Below, piece after piece: positions 24,337-35,877 of a stretch of DNA of 64,000 nucleotides. Numbering within the stretch: the stretch's first letter is position 1; each line of letters begins with the position of its first letter. Under the pieces are notes generated by a model, which saw only the letters and a list, made by a program, of their open reading frames with translations, searched no databases and was not told the origin of the DNA. Origin of the DNA: Lentinus brumalis (taxonomy: Eukaryota; Basidiomycota; Agaricomycetes; Polyporales; Polyporaceae); contig MARA01000004.1 of NCBI GenBank assembly GCA_001792895.1, forward strand, positions 620,001 through 684,000. The letters are read 5' to 3'. The position numbers and the translations under genes were made by a program.

Positions 24337-25025
24337 CAGGAGGGGAGATGATAGCTTGCGTGCAAGAGGTGTTGTGCAGGCAGCTAGGAAGAGAAGGTGT
24401 GATCAGCATATGAGAAGTCGCTTGACATACCAGGGGATGCGGCTTGGCGGACGAGCTCGCCCTGGGCACTGAAGGACTAACATTTCGGGCGGCTTCGAGA
24501 GGGCGAGGAGTTGCGAGCCGGCGGGAGCAAAGATACGAAGCGAGGAGGGGGTGCGTGAGGTCGTGAGGCTGATGCAGGGCGAGACGGAAGTTGAGTAGTG
24601 CACGGTGAGGAGGACAGAGGAGGACAGAGACTTCGCCGTGTGCCAGTCCCCAAGTGCAGAGTCCGACGGCACCGCCACGAGGAGACTTAGACATTTTCGG
24701 CGACCGTCCCTCTTGTGCCCTACGTGTTGCAACCTCCTCGTTCTCCCCCTCCCTCTCCTCCTCCCCTCTCCTCCTCTTCTCACATCTGCGCGAAGGATCA
24801 AGACCCGCCGCATTGCAAGTATTACGGTCGATCAGAAAGACTTTGAGGTCCTCTGATCGTCGTACCTCTGGTGAACTTGTGTTCACCGGAGGCCATCCTG
24901 GCCAGCAAGTGCTCGCAAGTTGAACCAGTCGCTCCTCCTCGTCCACAACGCCCTGGGACCTACCCATCCGTGTCAATCCTCCCATTCCTCATACCCTCCC
25001 CCCTCCCGCCCATCCGCTCGTTGTC
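24337..25025. other. Divergent intergenic region in the KDZ element
   Basis: About 690 bases between the minus-strand Cys-motif genes and the plus-strand companion gene. The right part is CT-rich (24730-24790; 24985-25025), as in fungal core promoters. A minus-strand frame remains open across it but has no motif and runs over the dyad element, so I do not call it. Confidence 0.45.
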
Positions 25026-27100
25026 ATGTCATCTCCGACGGCCCAGGCCAGCTCTGACGGTATGCCCATCCGGCACCCAATGTTAGACTCTGCTGACCTC
25101 GCAGATAGAACCAGCGTGCTCTGACTGGCGTCATGCACTCGCGGTGGCGGACACGGGCGACCCGAAGTACGTTGTCAGTTCACCCAACATCGACTACGTA
25201 CCTTCGCCTCAGGTCGGCATCGTGCAGGTGTTCCTGCGATCAGACTATCGCTACGGCGTGGTTGACCCCATACAATGGCCGCAAATATTCACGAAAGAAT
25301 TCGATTATCTCTGCGCGGTCATGCGACCCACCCCGGGGACACTCGTTACGCTCCTCTATGGTGGAGCCCGGCACATAGCGACTTCGTGTTGTTAGAAGGC
25401 TCGCTCTTCACCTGCCTTGGTCTTCTCAAGCCGGATGCCTTGCGTCCGTTGAGCGACCTTGTAGAGGAGCTGTCTTCTTCCATCCAGGCTGTGTCGGACC
25501 GGACTGCGACTTTGGCGTGGCTCCACCTCGGCATGACCCACGCGCGAGACCGCCTCAAATACTTCCCTTGCACGTTTCGAGACGCCGCTCTGCAAGTTCG
25601 CGAGACTCAGCGGTACTGGCTCATGAGTCAGGCATACATGGAATATCAAAAGTACACGGATGCCTTTGTTGGATCTCCCCAGCCGGTCCATCGCGAACTC
25701 ATGGGGGCGTTCTCCACGAACCCTGTGCATGTCCAGAATCTCTTCAATGCGGGCATACCCGTCTGGTTCATCCGGTCTGATGTGTCTATCATGCAAGATA
25801 CCCGGACAACGGCTACGGTCATTCCTGACAAACCCTCGGAGATCTGCATGGACACGGGTCCTGACGGCGGGATTGTGCTCTACACCGGACTGGCAGGCGC
25901 GGAGCACATCGTGCAAACTGTACGATTCGGAGAGACTTACCTCGACGTCTCGCGCGCACCTTTGCTCGTCATAGATATTGAAGGTGGTTATCCAGCGCAA
26001 CGTTCGGCGAAGGATTACAAGGGCATCCTCGTCGGAGGAAAAATCCCTACTGCTCCTGCCACCAGTTCGGTACCTGTCGTCACGAGCGCTCAAGGTGGCG
26101 CCACCCGCTCGAAGTTGAAACCGGGTCAAAGCGCGAAGACTCCCTGTAAGTAGGATCCCCACGACGATGCTTGTTCTCTTGCTGATATCTTACAGATGCT
26201 CGACCGCACGCCAGCCAAGTGCGCGGCGTCAACAAGTTTGAACACTTCGAGCACGCCTCGATGCCGCCAGAACTGTCTACGTGGCAAGATGCATTCCGCA
26301 GCGTTGACCTCAGCAAACCGGCGCGCCCGAACCCGGAGATCTGGGGGTACTGGATTCCGGAGCCTGCGCTGCTCCTTCGCCCGAAGACCGAGGATCGCCG
26401 CGATCGCTATATAATGACGTGGTTGCGTCTGCGCGCCGGGTGGTTGTATCTTCTACGTCTGCCGGATGTGCCGGTGACCTCTGTTCCCACTCAATGGTGG
26501 AGAGACGTGCTCTTCGGCCCTACTGGGCGCACAGATCGAGATGCATCGACGCTGAACACCAAGCGATGGGAGCAGATCAAGAAGGTTTTCGGCACGATCT
26601 TCGAAGAGGCGCATTTCGACTCCAATCAGTCGGGCCCGATCTGGTGGTGTGGACATCGCGTCCGCAACGTCGATGCGAAGCTTCGCTCCAAGATCATATG
26701 GGAGATGTTTGACCTCGGTTTCCGCTACGAGTTGCTCGCTCTGGACCGCCTCTTCGTTCCTTCCCGCAAAGACCCCCATGGCGAGAAGAAGCGGGTGGAC
26801 ATGCTCGCTGCTGTCTTCCCAGGCCACCATCTGTACTCAATCCCGGAACTGCCGGACGAGGGCGCAGGCTTGAGTGCGCGAGTACCACATCGTCGTGTCC
26901 CCTATCTCGAGGCGTTCCGCCGGGTTGTCTCCCGCTGGCCGAGTTGTCCCGCTCCCATACACGAATCTCCGCCTTTCGCAATCACGATGTCTCACGAGGA
27001 GATTCTTACGCGCGAGAAAGTTCTCGTGAAGTACTACGTGGACACCTTCTTTGCGCAATCCGGACGAGCGCCCATCGTGCCTCATGAATATCCCATGTAA
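25026..27100 (+). pseudogene. KDZ-companion protein (conserved mushroom protein of unknown function), frameshifted
   Basis: The main exons read DFVLLEGSLFTCLGLLKPDA ... up to the intron near 26153-26197, then WGYWIPEPALLLRPKTEDRR, WLRLRAGWLYLLRLPD, QWWRDVLFGPTG, GHRVRNVDAKLRSKIIWEMF, PYLEAFRRVVSRWP and REKVLVKYYVDTFFAQSGRA, ending at TAA 27098-27100. From memory this resembles a protein found in many Agaricomycete genomes, often near KDZ transposases. The 5' part has two problems. The first ATG (25026) with its likely intron gives the wrong phase into ADTGDPKYVVSSPNIDYVPS, and the frame must shift once between YGGARH and SDFVLLE near 25370-25385. The 3' 1.7 kb is clean. A role in transposition is inferred from association only. 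Confidence 0.62.
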
Positions 27101-27447
27101 TGTAGCATATGCCACGTACCTGTATCATACCTGCCGCAATTCCGCTGCCTTACTGTAAGATAGTAGTCCATACAATCGATTCCTCTAAGTAAGTTCAGAC
27201 ATGACGCCTCGAATGCGTAAGTATCATCTCCCACTTCTCAGCGCTCTGGAAGCGCCTGCTTTGACTCTGCCACTCGCGCATGGACCTCCGATCCCGGATC
27301 TCTTGGGCCACACTCCATCCCCCTCCGTCAAAGCTGCAGAGGTGGCCTTCGTAAAGCTGCAGAGATGGCCTTCGTCAAAGCGATCGTCCTGGCCATAATT
27401 ATGGGTACGTCTGCTGGAAACTGAGTCGTGTCGGTCACTCATCCTCC
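27101..27447. other. Promoter region of the KDZ transposase with a 23-bp tandem duplication
   Basis: A small upstream frame begins at the ATG at 27201. Within it, 27330-27352 and 27353-27375 are direct 23-bp repeats (AAAGCTGCAGAG(G/A)TGGCC...) differing by one base. It ends about 80 bases before the transposase start. It may be a leader ORF or an unspliced 5' exon. Confidence 0.45.
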
Positions 27448-30400
27448 ATGTCCCACCAGAAACCTCGCCGCGGACGTGCCAAGATTTCAAAGTTGTTCTC
27501 TCTTCCACAAGGGACCAACAAATATGCTCTGAGGAACGGTGAGGTCGTCCTCACTGGCCGGGAGCTGCACTACACTGTCCCGGCGGCGCCTGTTACGGCC
27601 TCTACCGATGAGCCCCCGTGCAAGCGCTTGAAGGCTGAGGCTTCGACCACTGCGCAAACGGGATCGGAATGGGTCGATGTCGACGACGAGCAGCCCGATC
27701 CTTCCAACACGCCTGTCGGAGATGACGAGCGCGCCGGGGCTAGTACGTCGGCTGACGGCGTTGATGTCTCGCAACCACCGGACGCAACCACCAAGAGCAA
27801 AGCTCCTCCGAAGAAGGTATGTACGCTTCCCACAATAATGATATATGCGTGGCTGACAGTACGTGCAGTGTACTCCGTCCTCGCAGCTGGAGCAATTCAA
27901 GCCGCATATGGACGCCCTTCTACGAGAAATCCTCGGGCGAGAGCACGATCCGGCCGTCCCGGGCACGTGCGGCACACCGGGCTGTTCGAAAGCCGCGACC
28001 ACACGGTGCATGGAGTGTTACCAACACATGCCACTCTGTCGCGAATGCACTTCCGAGCGCCATCGCAACCTTCCTCTGCACTGGGTTGAGGTCTGGAACG
28101 GCCGTTACTTCAAGCGAACGGACCTCTCCGCGCTTGGTTTGGAGATCCATCTCGAGCATCGCGGCGAGCGTTGTCCCCACGCCACCCTCGATTCCCCGGC
28201 ACGCGACTTTGTCATCGCCCATCACAATGGCGTGCACCAATGCAAGGTCCGGTACTGCTTCTGCCCACCAGCCCGAAACCACTATCCCAGCTCGTGCGCG
28301 CAGGTTCTTTCCCCCGACCGTCGACCGCATGGAGACTGCCTTCACGTTGGAAGTCCTCGACGATTACATCCTCGACTTCGACATTCGAAGAAGAGTGCGC
28401 AGGACTATTGGCGTCGCCTCGTCCGCAAGACGAATGGTCGTTTCCCGGACGACGTGCCCGTGAGTGCAGCCTCCGTCAGATTCTCTTCGTGCGCTAACCA
28501 CCGTCTTGCAGGACCGTTACCGCCAGTTCATGCGCGCCGCTCGCGTGTTCCGTTATCTCGTGATGCTCAAGCGTTCTGGCATAGCGCTCGGGTCGTCTTT
28601 CCGTACCGCGATCCAAAGTCTGTGGTGTTCCCTTGCCTGATTTGCCCGTGGCCGAAGGTCAACCTCCTTCGAGGGTGGAGAGATGTCCCGGCGTTTTTGA
28701 GGTGAGCAACAGTTGTTTGTGTGTGCAGCAGCGTGCTGACAGACGCGTAGGTTCTTGTTCGGCACGTGGAGAGCATGGACGGCAACTACGGCATGTACCA
28801 TAAGCTCAAGGCGCTGACATCAACGACGTTCCCTTGACCGATGGTCAGGGAGTGTTTATGGGATCACAGCGCCTGTCAGAGCTCACTGAGAAGTGGGAGG
28901 AGGCCTGCAAGTCAGACAAAAGCGCAAGAAGAAGAACAAGAAGACGGCGATACCGAAGCAGTCGCGCCACCTGCGCCCGAGGAGCAGGTCGCCGAAGCCA
29001 ACAAGGAGAACGTGCGTCGCGTGGAGGCGGATGCCCAGCCCGTCGCCGACGACAAGGCGGCCAGCCGACCGGAGGCCGAGGAGCCGAAGAGCAAGAGCCA
29101 GAAATCGAAGGGGAAGTCGAAAGCTGCGGAGGAGGAAGACTCCCTGGTGAGTGTTGACACAGCGAGCACGGTCGCGGAATCTTACAGTTTTTGCAGGAAT
29201 ATCTCTGCAACGACTTCAAGGTCAGACGTACGCAGCGAGTAGGTAAGTTCAAGTCCAAGGATATCAGCGGGATCATCTCCGCTGTGTGCAACCACATTAC
29301 GTTCACGTTCGGCGCCACTCTCAACCTCACAACCACCGAGACGTACGTTCTCAGTCTTTAAGAGCTTACGGTCAGCGGGCTGATCCGCTTAACAGCAACT
29401 TTCTCATGGACTGCTGTGCAGCCGCCTCCCTCGACGGTCCGTGAAGGAACTGGACGAGCATGCGATGACTTACGATGTCATCTGCCGCTGGATTCGGAAG
29501 ATACTCGAGCGCTGGGAGAAGCTCTTCCCGGAGCTCATCCCCATCATCAGTCGCACGAAGATGCTGCTGCCATCCATGCACTTGCATGCGCACAAGGAGC
29601 TGTGCCAGCTTGTCTATGCGCTCTGCTACGCCGACGGTTTCGCGGACAGTTACGGAGAGGGTGTGGAGACGCCTTGGCATGAGTTGAACCAGGCCGGCAT
29701 CATCACGCGGGAGATGACCAAGGGAGGTCGCATTGACTGGTTGAACTCGGTCTTCATCGACTGGAACTGGATGAAATTCCTCGGAATGCGTACGTGGTGA
29801 CATCTGTCTCTCTTGCATGCTCCCGCTGACAGTTCCTTAGCGAAGTACCTCGCGAAGAAGCTCCAACAGGCCCATGTAGCGCAGCGTCAGTCCACGCGCT
29901 ATTTCGCTAGCCTGTCAGCCCGAGCGGGTGCCGCCACAGTCAACGAGTGGCTCCAGATCCCGATCGACGACCAGGCACCTACTCCTAACACGTTCAGGCA
30001 GAAGGAGGAGGATTTCCCCGAGAGCGCCCTCCTGCTCAACCGCGAGGACTGTAGTACGACGACCCTCATCTAGTGGACATTGGTTGCTGACATTGCTCGT
30101 AGTGCCTTCGTCCGACACTGCGTTCGAGGACATTGTCAAAACCGCCGTGACGTCAGGCACCACGGGCCGAGACAACGCATTGTCGGCTAGCCGCAGCCGG
30201 ATGGCGGTATTTATCAAGAACGGCCTCGAGCTGGAGCGCGAACTGTGCGTGTATTACCGTCCTGCGTTCACGGCTGACTTGGAATCTAGAGCGCATTTGC
30301 GTTATGCCCGCACGCAGCACCAAGCCAAGGCGGATGTCCTCGACAGTCACCTGTATGCCGGCGTGACGTGGAAGAGCTTCCGCAACAAGCTCGTCCGTGG

Positions 30401-31481
30401 CGGGGAAATCAGCGCAAGATCATGGCGTCCATCGGAGATCTCATTCCCGAGACGATCTGCAAGCTTCGACGACGACGAGTGCGAGTCCAGCTCGGTTGAA
30501 GAGATCCTGGCGCTCCCTTCCGACTTCAGCGCCCAGGAGCGGGCCGAATATGATCTGCAAGTCCTGGAGGAGTACGAGCTCCGCCTCAGGATCGGGACAG
30601 CTTTCGATCAGCTCGAGACCATCCGCCAAGCCGTTCAGCATCGTGCCCAGTACATCGACGACAAGAAGAAGCATGCTCGGGGTCACGCCGCAAATGCCGA
30701 GGCTGAGAACCATTCAGAGCGCGACGCGTCTCGTCCAGGTACTGGCCAAGCGTTATAATAAGAATTACGCCCGTATCTGCTCTCTTCGACCCAAGGGACA
30801 CGATGCGAGCTCCGACAACAGCGCCGGCGCACGGCTGAAGCAGATCAATCTCGACACTGACCTCACTATCGCGAACGTCGCCGCCATCCGTACACTGGGC
30901 GACAGCAAAATCACAGGCTCTTGGATCTGGGCCGTCAGAGAAGTCTCCGAGGCGAACGAGCGCAAGCGCACGAACAAGGAGTGGTCTACTCGTGAGTGTC
31001 TGCGCGACCTATGTGGTCATTGACTAATCTTTACCAGATGACTTCGTGCAATGGGCCCGCGCTCTGATGCAGAAGCGTCGGGACGACGAGGCCGTCTCCT
31101 TGCGGTGCGAAGAGTTCCGCCGTGGACGCGAGGCGTGTCGGACGTTCGAGGGCGCGTGGTCGAAGCCCGCCGAGACAGTCGGTCAGTGCCGAGGCATGCG
31201 TGCCTACGCGTACAAGCAAGTCGACATGTACAAGGACAAGCGCGCCGAGTTTGAGGCCGAGTACGACGGCGCGCGCCGGAAGGACGTCGATAGCGAGCAG
31301 CTCGACCATATGCGAGTAAGTGTCTGCTCCCTGCTGTTCAACGTTCACTGACCATCTCGTGCAGTCCATTCGTCCGTATCTGCAGAAGCTGAGCGCGAAC
31401 CCCGACGCGTTCGAGCCTATGATGAAGCACCTACGCGTCGGTGATCGATCAAACCACCGTCTCGGACAGACTTGCGAGTAG
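27448..31481 (+). pseudogene. KDZ (Kyakuja-Dileera-Zisupton) transposase, multiply frameshifted
   Basis: A gene of about ten exons that would give roughly 1100 residues. Landmarks in order: a basic N-terminus (MSHQKPRRGRAKISKLF); a CxC2-type cysteine cluster (CGTPGCSKAATTRCMECYQ, LCRECTSERHRNLP) at about 27967-28175; RYRQFMRAARVFRYLVMLKR; the first catalytic Asp in MDGNY (28775); the second in YDVICRW (29471); LHLHAHKELCQLVYAL; the acidic GEGVETPWHELN (29654); then the long helical tail to TAG 31479-31481. All catalytic acids survive. The frame is broken by about nine shifts, almost all of one base, e.g. near 28263, 28300, 28383, 28590, 28800, 28915, 30400, 30465 and 30690. Either the gene is recently dead or the assembly has indel errors here. 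Confidence 0.85.
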
Positions 31482-31944
31482 TGTACAATATCGTATGTGA
31501 TACCCCCGCAGCAAGATATCTTATGACGTGCATGCAATTGTGCATTGTAGTTCTGCAACGGGCGGAGGATGAGTTCGATGTGATCGGAATTACTGTATAC
31601 TCCACGATAACCACTCTGCAGACGACGCCCACGGCGGATAGGTGGGTGGGTGTACATGTTGGGGTATGCAATCCTGCTGATTTCAGCTCTATTTACAGCC
31701 TTTACGGGTTGCTTCGTCACAGAAGCCACGCTCGTACTAGATGAATAACACTCGTTCTCGTCGAGAACGCGCGAATAGGGACGCGCCACCGCATGCGGCG
31801 GGCGGCGGCAGGCGGCCCGTAGTTCATGGCGCCCGCCAGTTCACAACCGTCGACAGCGCCGTCATCCTTCCCGGCCGTCAGCATCGCCTGGTCTCTCGTC
31901 TTTCTTCTTTACTACTAGTCTGAGCTCCATCATCGTCTCTCCTG
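31482..31944. other. Gap between transposase and first small cargo gene
   Basis: 463 bases; no supported gene. It presumably contains the transposase 3' end and the promoter of the next gene, with CT-rich sequence just before 31945. Confidence 0.45.
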
Positions 31945-32416
31945 ATGCAGACCTCTTCTAGAGAAGGTGCGAACAAGCACGGTGACGCGAACGAGACCCC
32001 GATGAGCGATCATGGAGAAGGAGGCGACACAGCGGGGTCGAGCAAGATGGGTGCAGACGGAACGGAGGCGGCGGCTACCGCTGCGGGTGACTCTGGGGAT
32101 GATACGTATCCCGGTAAGTCTCTACGGTAGTTTGTGTCTACATCGTCTGATGCAAAACGGCGGCAGCGGTACGTGTTTGGCTGGGCGAAGCGCACGCCCG
32201 CTGCCTTGCCTGGGATGCGACGAAGGGCGAAGATGGGACGGAGGCGGCCGCCGTCGCCGCGGGTGACTCTGGGGATAACACGTACCCTGGTGAGTATCTA
32301 TGTGGGCTTAGATCTACGCGTTCTGATGCAGAACGGCGGCAGCGGTACGTGCCTGGCTGGCCGAAGTGCACGCCCGCTGCCTGGCCTGGGACGCGACGAA
32401 GGGCGACGGTGCGTAA
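31945..32416 (+). CDS. Small cargo protein with tandemly duplicated exon-intron unit
   Basis: Three exons with two introns (near 32113-32165 and 32288-32341) give about 120 residues. The N-terminus (MQTSSREGANKHGDANE) is acidic and disordered. A unit of about 175 bp is then repeated (32054-32228 and 32229-32405): each copy encodes DGTEAAA...AAGDSGD(D/N)TYP, an intron, and AVR(V/A)WL(G/A)E(A/V)HARCLAWDATKG. Both copies keep reading frame and splice sites, and the intron sequences are also similar, so duplication occurred at DNA level. Stop TAA at 32414-32416. The (V/A)H-x-R-C-x2-W core recurs in the gene at 35561. Function unknown. Confidence 0.5.
32054..32405. repeat. Tandem repeat, two units of about 175 bp
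   Basis: Two diverged direct copies spanning coding and intron sequence of the small cargo gene. Shared blocks include GGGTGACTCTGGGGAT, AACGGCGGCAGCGGTACGTG and GCGACGAAGGGCGA in the same order. Confidence 0.75.
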
Positions 32417-33900
32417 ATTAGTCGCCGCTCGGGTCGTATACACAGCTTGGATGAGCTCGTGGATTAGGCATCAAAACAAGCGCGGTACGCTAGTCTGGCA
32501 TGCGGTCGACGAGACTTGTGACTGATATTGAGGTTCAGTATAGTTATTGGCCGCTATGTCCGTGAGCGTCGCAGCTAGAAGATAGCGAATCACTTCTTGA
32601 GATATAATTGACTCGATCCGTACACCGCAGTAACCTAGGATCTGAGGACGATGTCCTCTACTTACCACCGTCTCGTCTGCTTCCGTTTCGTCCAGTCCTT
32701 TCTTTGTCCATGTATCACACGGCGTCATGATGAATAGTCCTGCCCGCATCCGTCCAGCGAGGTTCATTCGTTGAGACTGCGAGGAGTGTCAAGTACTCCA
32801 TCCCGCCAACAGGCATACAGAGGCGCGGAAGTTCCGGACGACACTTATGTCTAGCATATGTAGGGTCGAGGTCGCTGACCTACTGACACAGGGAGAACCC
32901 TTGGGCAGGATCCGGCTCAATCGAGGGACTGCTAGTCCTGCATGTCCCGGAGACGCAGCTTCGCCGCAGAACTCGATGTTCAAGTAAGTGTACAGGGCTA
33001 GTCCTACGAGCGCGTTGCTAACTATGGGTGGACTAAGTAGGTCGGCCCTACCCGCAGCTGCGAGGTATGGGTATCACAGTCGTTGATAATCTTCCGCTAT
33101 CGGGGTGTGCTCGCGATGAGCATGACATGCATCAGCGTGAGCCGGGCTCGGACCTACGTACGCCGAGGCGATCGCACATCATGTGCAGACCCTGTGAAGC
33201 CGGAAATCTGCCACCCTACGCCCTCTCGCTTGCTACCGCAACCGATCTCAAGATTCCAAAGTCTACTTTTCCTGAACGCCCTCGAGAACCGCAGAACCAT
33301 CGCTCTGGAGCCTAGACGTTGGAGGTGGCACGATGACGACTTCGAGACATCGCGTTCGTACAACTTCTGCTTCTCAAGCGCATAGTCTGAAGACAATGTT
33401 AGCACCCGTCTCCGCTCCGATGCAGGTCACGGTGATCTTCTGCGAAGCTCCCGCCGCGCGCGGCCATGCTTCGCGGCTATGTTGGACACCGCACAGTTCG
33501 TCGCTCCGTACCGCGATCTCAAGGCGGTCGGAGTTCTGCTGTGCGCAACACTGGGACTCCATCGAAGCACCCGACGGTGTCGAAGAGCGAGCCCGACGAC
33601 CAGGACAAATGTATCAAGCGGGCGCACCGCACGACGACCGAGCCAATTGTATCAAGCAGGCAAAACACAGGCCGAGGCCGTGTACAAGGGGCTCGGCGCG
33701 GGGCCGGTGATTTCTCGAGCACAACACTCTCTGACTATGGCAAGGATTGACACGGTGGTATGGGGTTACTTGGGGCTTAAGGTTCGTAGCGACTTAGGCT
33801 ATTGCTTCTGTAACGCCATGTCCGCTGTATACCCCGCCTGCTACTGAAGCAGAGCTTCAAGTAAGGGCGAGAATGAATTGCTGGCTAGCCTCTACGTCTC
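32417..33900. other. Right arm of the KDZ element, no supported gene
   Basis: About 1.5 kb of broken frames on both strands. Around 33330-33720 the plus-strand frames change repeatedly over sequence that may belong to the regulator remnant that follows. Nothing is certain. Confidence 0.4.
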
Positions 33901-34735
33901 ACACCATGCTAGTTATCATATCGGTAGGTGCTTACCCCACTGGAAGTTGTTATCATGATTGAAGATCATGTTCTACTACAGAACGCCATCTCGAGAAGAC
34001 GCCCTTTGAGTACATGGCAGTGGCGCGTCCGGGACGGCTCTACGTCCTCGATGCAAGTCAAGCACGTACAATGCTTCCTGCTGTCGCCCTCGACGTCCAG
34101 TCCTCAACCACTACCCGTAAAGTAGCGTTCCGCGAGAAGACTCACAGTCTCCTGGTCGAGCAGACGCGTCGCAAGATCTCGCGACGCGCGTACGCGCTTG
34201 ACGGGATGCGCTCGGCCTCGGCCGACCCTTGGCGATGGAACATGCAGACTGCGATGTGGAGATTCCAGTCGAGCTCGACGATGCACTACTGCCGCAATAT
34301 CCAGGAGGCGCTCCCATGCCGCAGGGCGAAATATTGCTCATGCGTGGGTTCGTCGAGCTGGTGTTCCTCTACAGGATTGCCGGCCGCGTACTGCGCGTGA
34401 GGTCTACGCCCTGGACAAGACCGGGGACAACCTCGAGATGGACAAGCGTACAGAGCTCCATCGGACCGTAGAGGCGCTTGATCGAACCCTGAACAAATGT
34501 CCAGACCTGCCCACGGCATCCAAGTCGACCTCTTCGACGGAGAAGCAGGCGTCGATGGCCGCAGTCTTGTGCAGCCAGTACTACTCGATCTTGATGACCT
34601 GCGCCGCAACTTTATCCTGGTCAAGGGTGAGCAGCCCTTCGCTCCGAGACACAGAGCAAGGCAGTCTCGAACGCTCGGGCTTGCGTCCGCCTGGAGTCGC
34701 ACCGTCCATCAAGGACCTCGTCCCTCCGAAGTGAC
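33900..34735 (+). pseudogene. Degenerate fragment of a Zn2Cys6-type regulator (middle homology domain)
   Basis: Pieces in different frames line up with the fungal-specific transcription factor domain: RRKISRRAYALD, then, after a shift, LGLGRPLAMEHADCDVEIPV and ELDDALLPQYPGG, LLMRGFVELVFLYRIAGRVL, a further shift, VYALDKTGDNLEMDKRTELH, LDRTLNKCPDLP, SMAAVLCSQYYSILM. The GRP...D-x-D-x-ELP-x-E-x-DD signature is characteristic of basidiomycete C6 regulators. No Zn2Cys6 DNA-binding cluster is visible upstream, and two or more shifts break the frame. It was probably captured by the element and is decaying. Confidence 0.5.
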
Positions 34736-35560
34736 CCAGCTAACAAATGCTAGTAGTAAGTATTTGTTACTTCGCATATGGTAGGAATACTAACCGCCGT
34801 GTATGTTACGAGGTTATTTTCCGATCGGCAGTCTGTTCCGCGAATGATCTCGGAACGGCGGATGACGACTCGAAACTGTTCAGACGAGCGCGGTAGGGCG
34901 GAGATGGACGAGCGGCACTGGAGGTCAGCGGGAGGGGTGTCCAAAGACCACGCTGCAAGCACGTTAGATGATGACCCAGACAGCGAGTTCGAGCACTATC
35001 GATGTAGCACTCAAACCACGTCATACTCATCGATAGGCACTTGCCTTGGGAGAGTCCAATCTGCCGTGTCGATGTGTCGATGTTGGGCGACATAGTGTTG
35101 GATGCGCATAAGATGGACCTCCTCTTTCACGTGAACGTACTTCGACTGATCTTCCAGCAGCCCGTCGTCGGCGTGGAGGATTCTACGGGCAGATCCATCT
35201 AATTCTCGAGCAGAAGATCATCTTCACGGGATGGAACGAAGGATGGACGCGGGTTCATGCACTGTCTGCAACTGACAGTCCTCGCGAGGCGGGTTGACGA
35301 GGCGCATTTGGCTGACGTTACCGGTAAGACCAAGTTCACTTCATAGGCCCCTCAATTCTATTGCTACCTGACACGAAGACACTATCTATTGACGTTCACA
35401 GGTCCCTTGTTGCTCGTAATTCTCGCGTGGGATGTGGACACCGAGGCTCCCTACGCAGAGATAGGCGTGAGTGTACCGCGGGAGGCGCTCGCCACGCGCC
35501 TTTGACGGCGGCAGCGCCGTCCTTCTCGGTGACCACACCCACTTCCATCTCTCCGCTACT
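34736..35560. other. Right arm of the KDZ element, no supported gene
   Basis: About 825 bases. Short frames only, with no motif that I can assign. The final 60 bases before 35561 are CT-rich like the leader of the small cargo gene at 31945. Confidence 0.4.
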
Positions 35561-35877
35561 ATGTCCTCCTCTACTCAGACTATTACTGGCAGCAGCGACA
35601 TTCATGGCATCGACGGGACGACTATGTCCGACAAGGGGCGAGACGACGGGGCGCAGGGTGTCGTAGTTCCCGCAAACGATCGTGGCGGGGAGGGCAGGAG
35701 AACGGAACGGCCGGAGGTATGAACAGCGAGAAGGATAACGGTCGGGACTTCGAAGGTAAGTAACACCGTCGTGTCTATTCAGCCTCTGAATGGTGTATCG
35801 TGGCAGCCATAGTTGCTTGGTTCAGCAAGGTGCACGTCCGCTGCATGACCTGGCAGGAGAAGGCGACCGAAGGTTAG
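35561..35877 (+). pseudogene. Second copy of the small cargo gene, one-base shift
   Basis: ATG at 35561 opens MSSSTQTITGSSDIHGIDG, an acidic disordered N-terminus. Near 35690-35700 the frame must shift to continue ENGTAGGMNSEKDNGRDFE. It then splices (intron about 35756-35806) into AIVAWFSKVHVRCMTWQEKA, ending at TAG 35875-35877. This last block matches the AVRAWLAEVHARCLAWDATK units of the gene at 31945, with H, R, C and W conserved. Without the shift the product stops at 35722. Confidence 0.45.

Noticed and set aside
23603..24985. Minus-strand open frame of 460 codons read as one protein
   Set aside because: It runs through the dyad element and promoter into member C. The real gene starts at the ATG at 24091 by comparison with its paralogues, and the upstream part has no motif.
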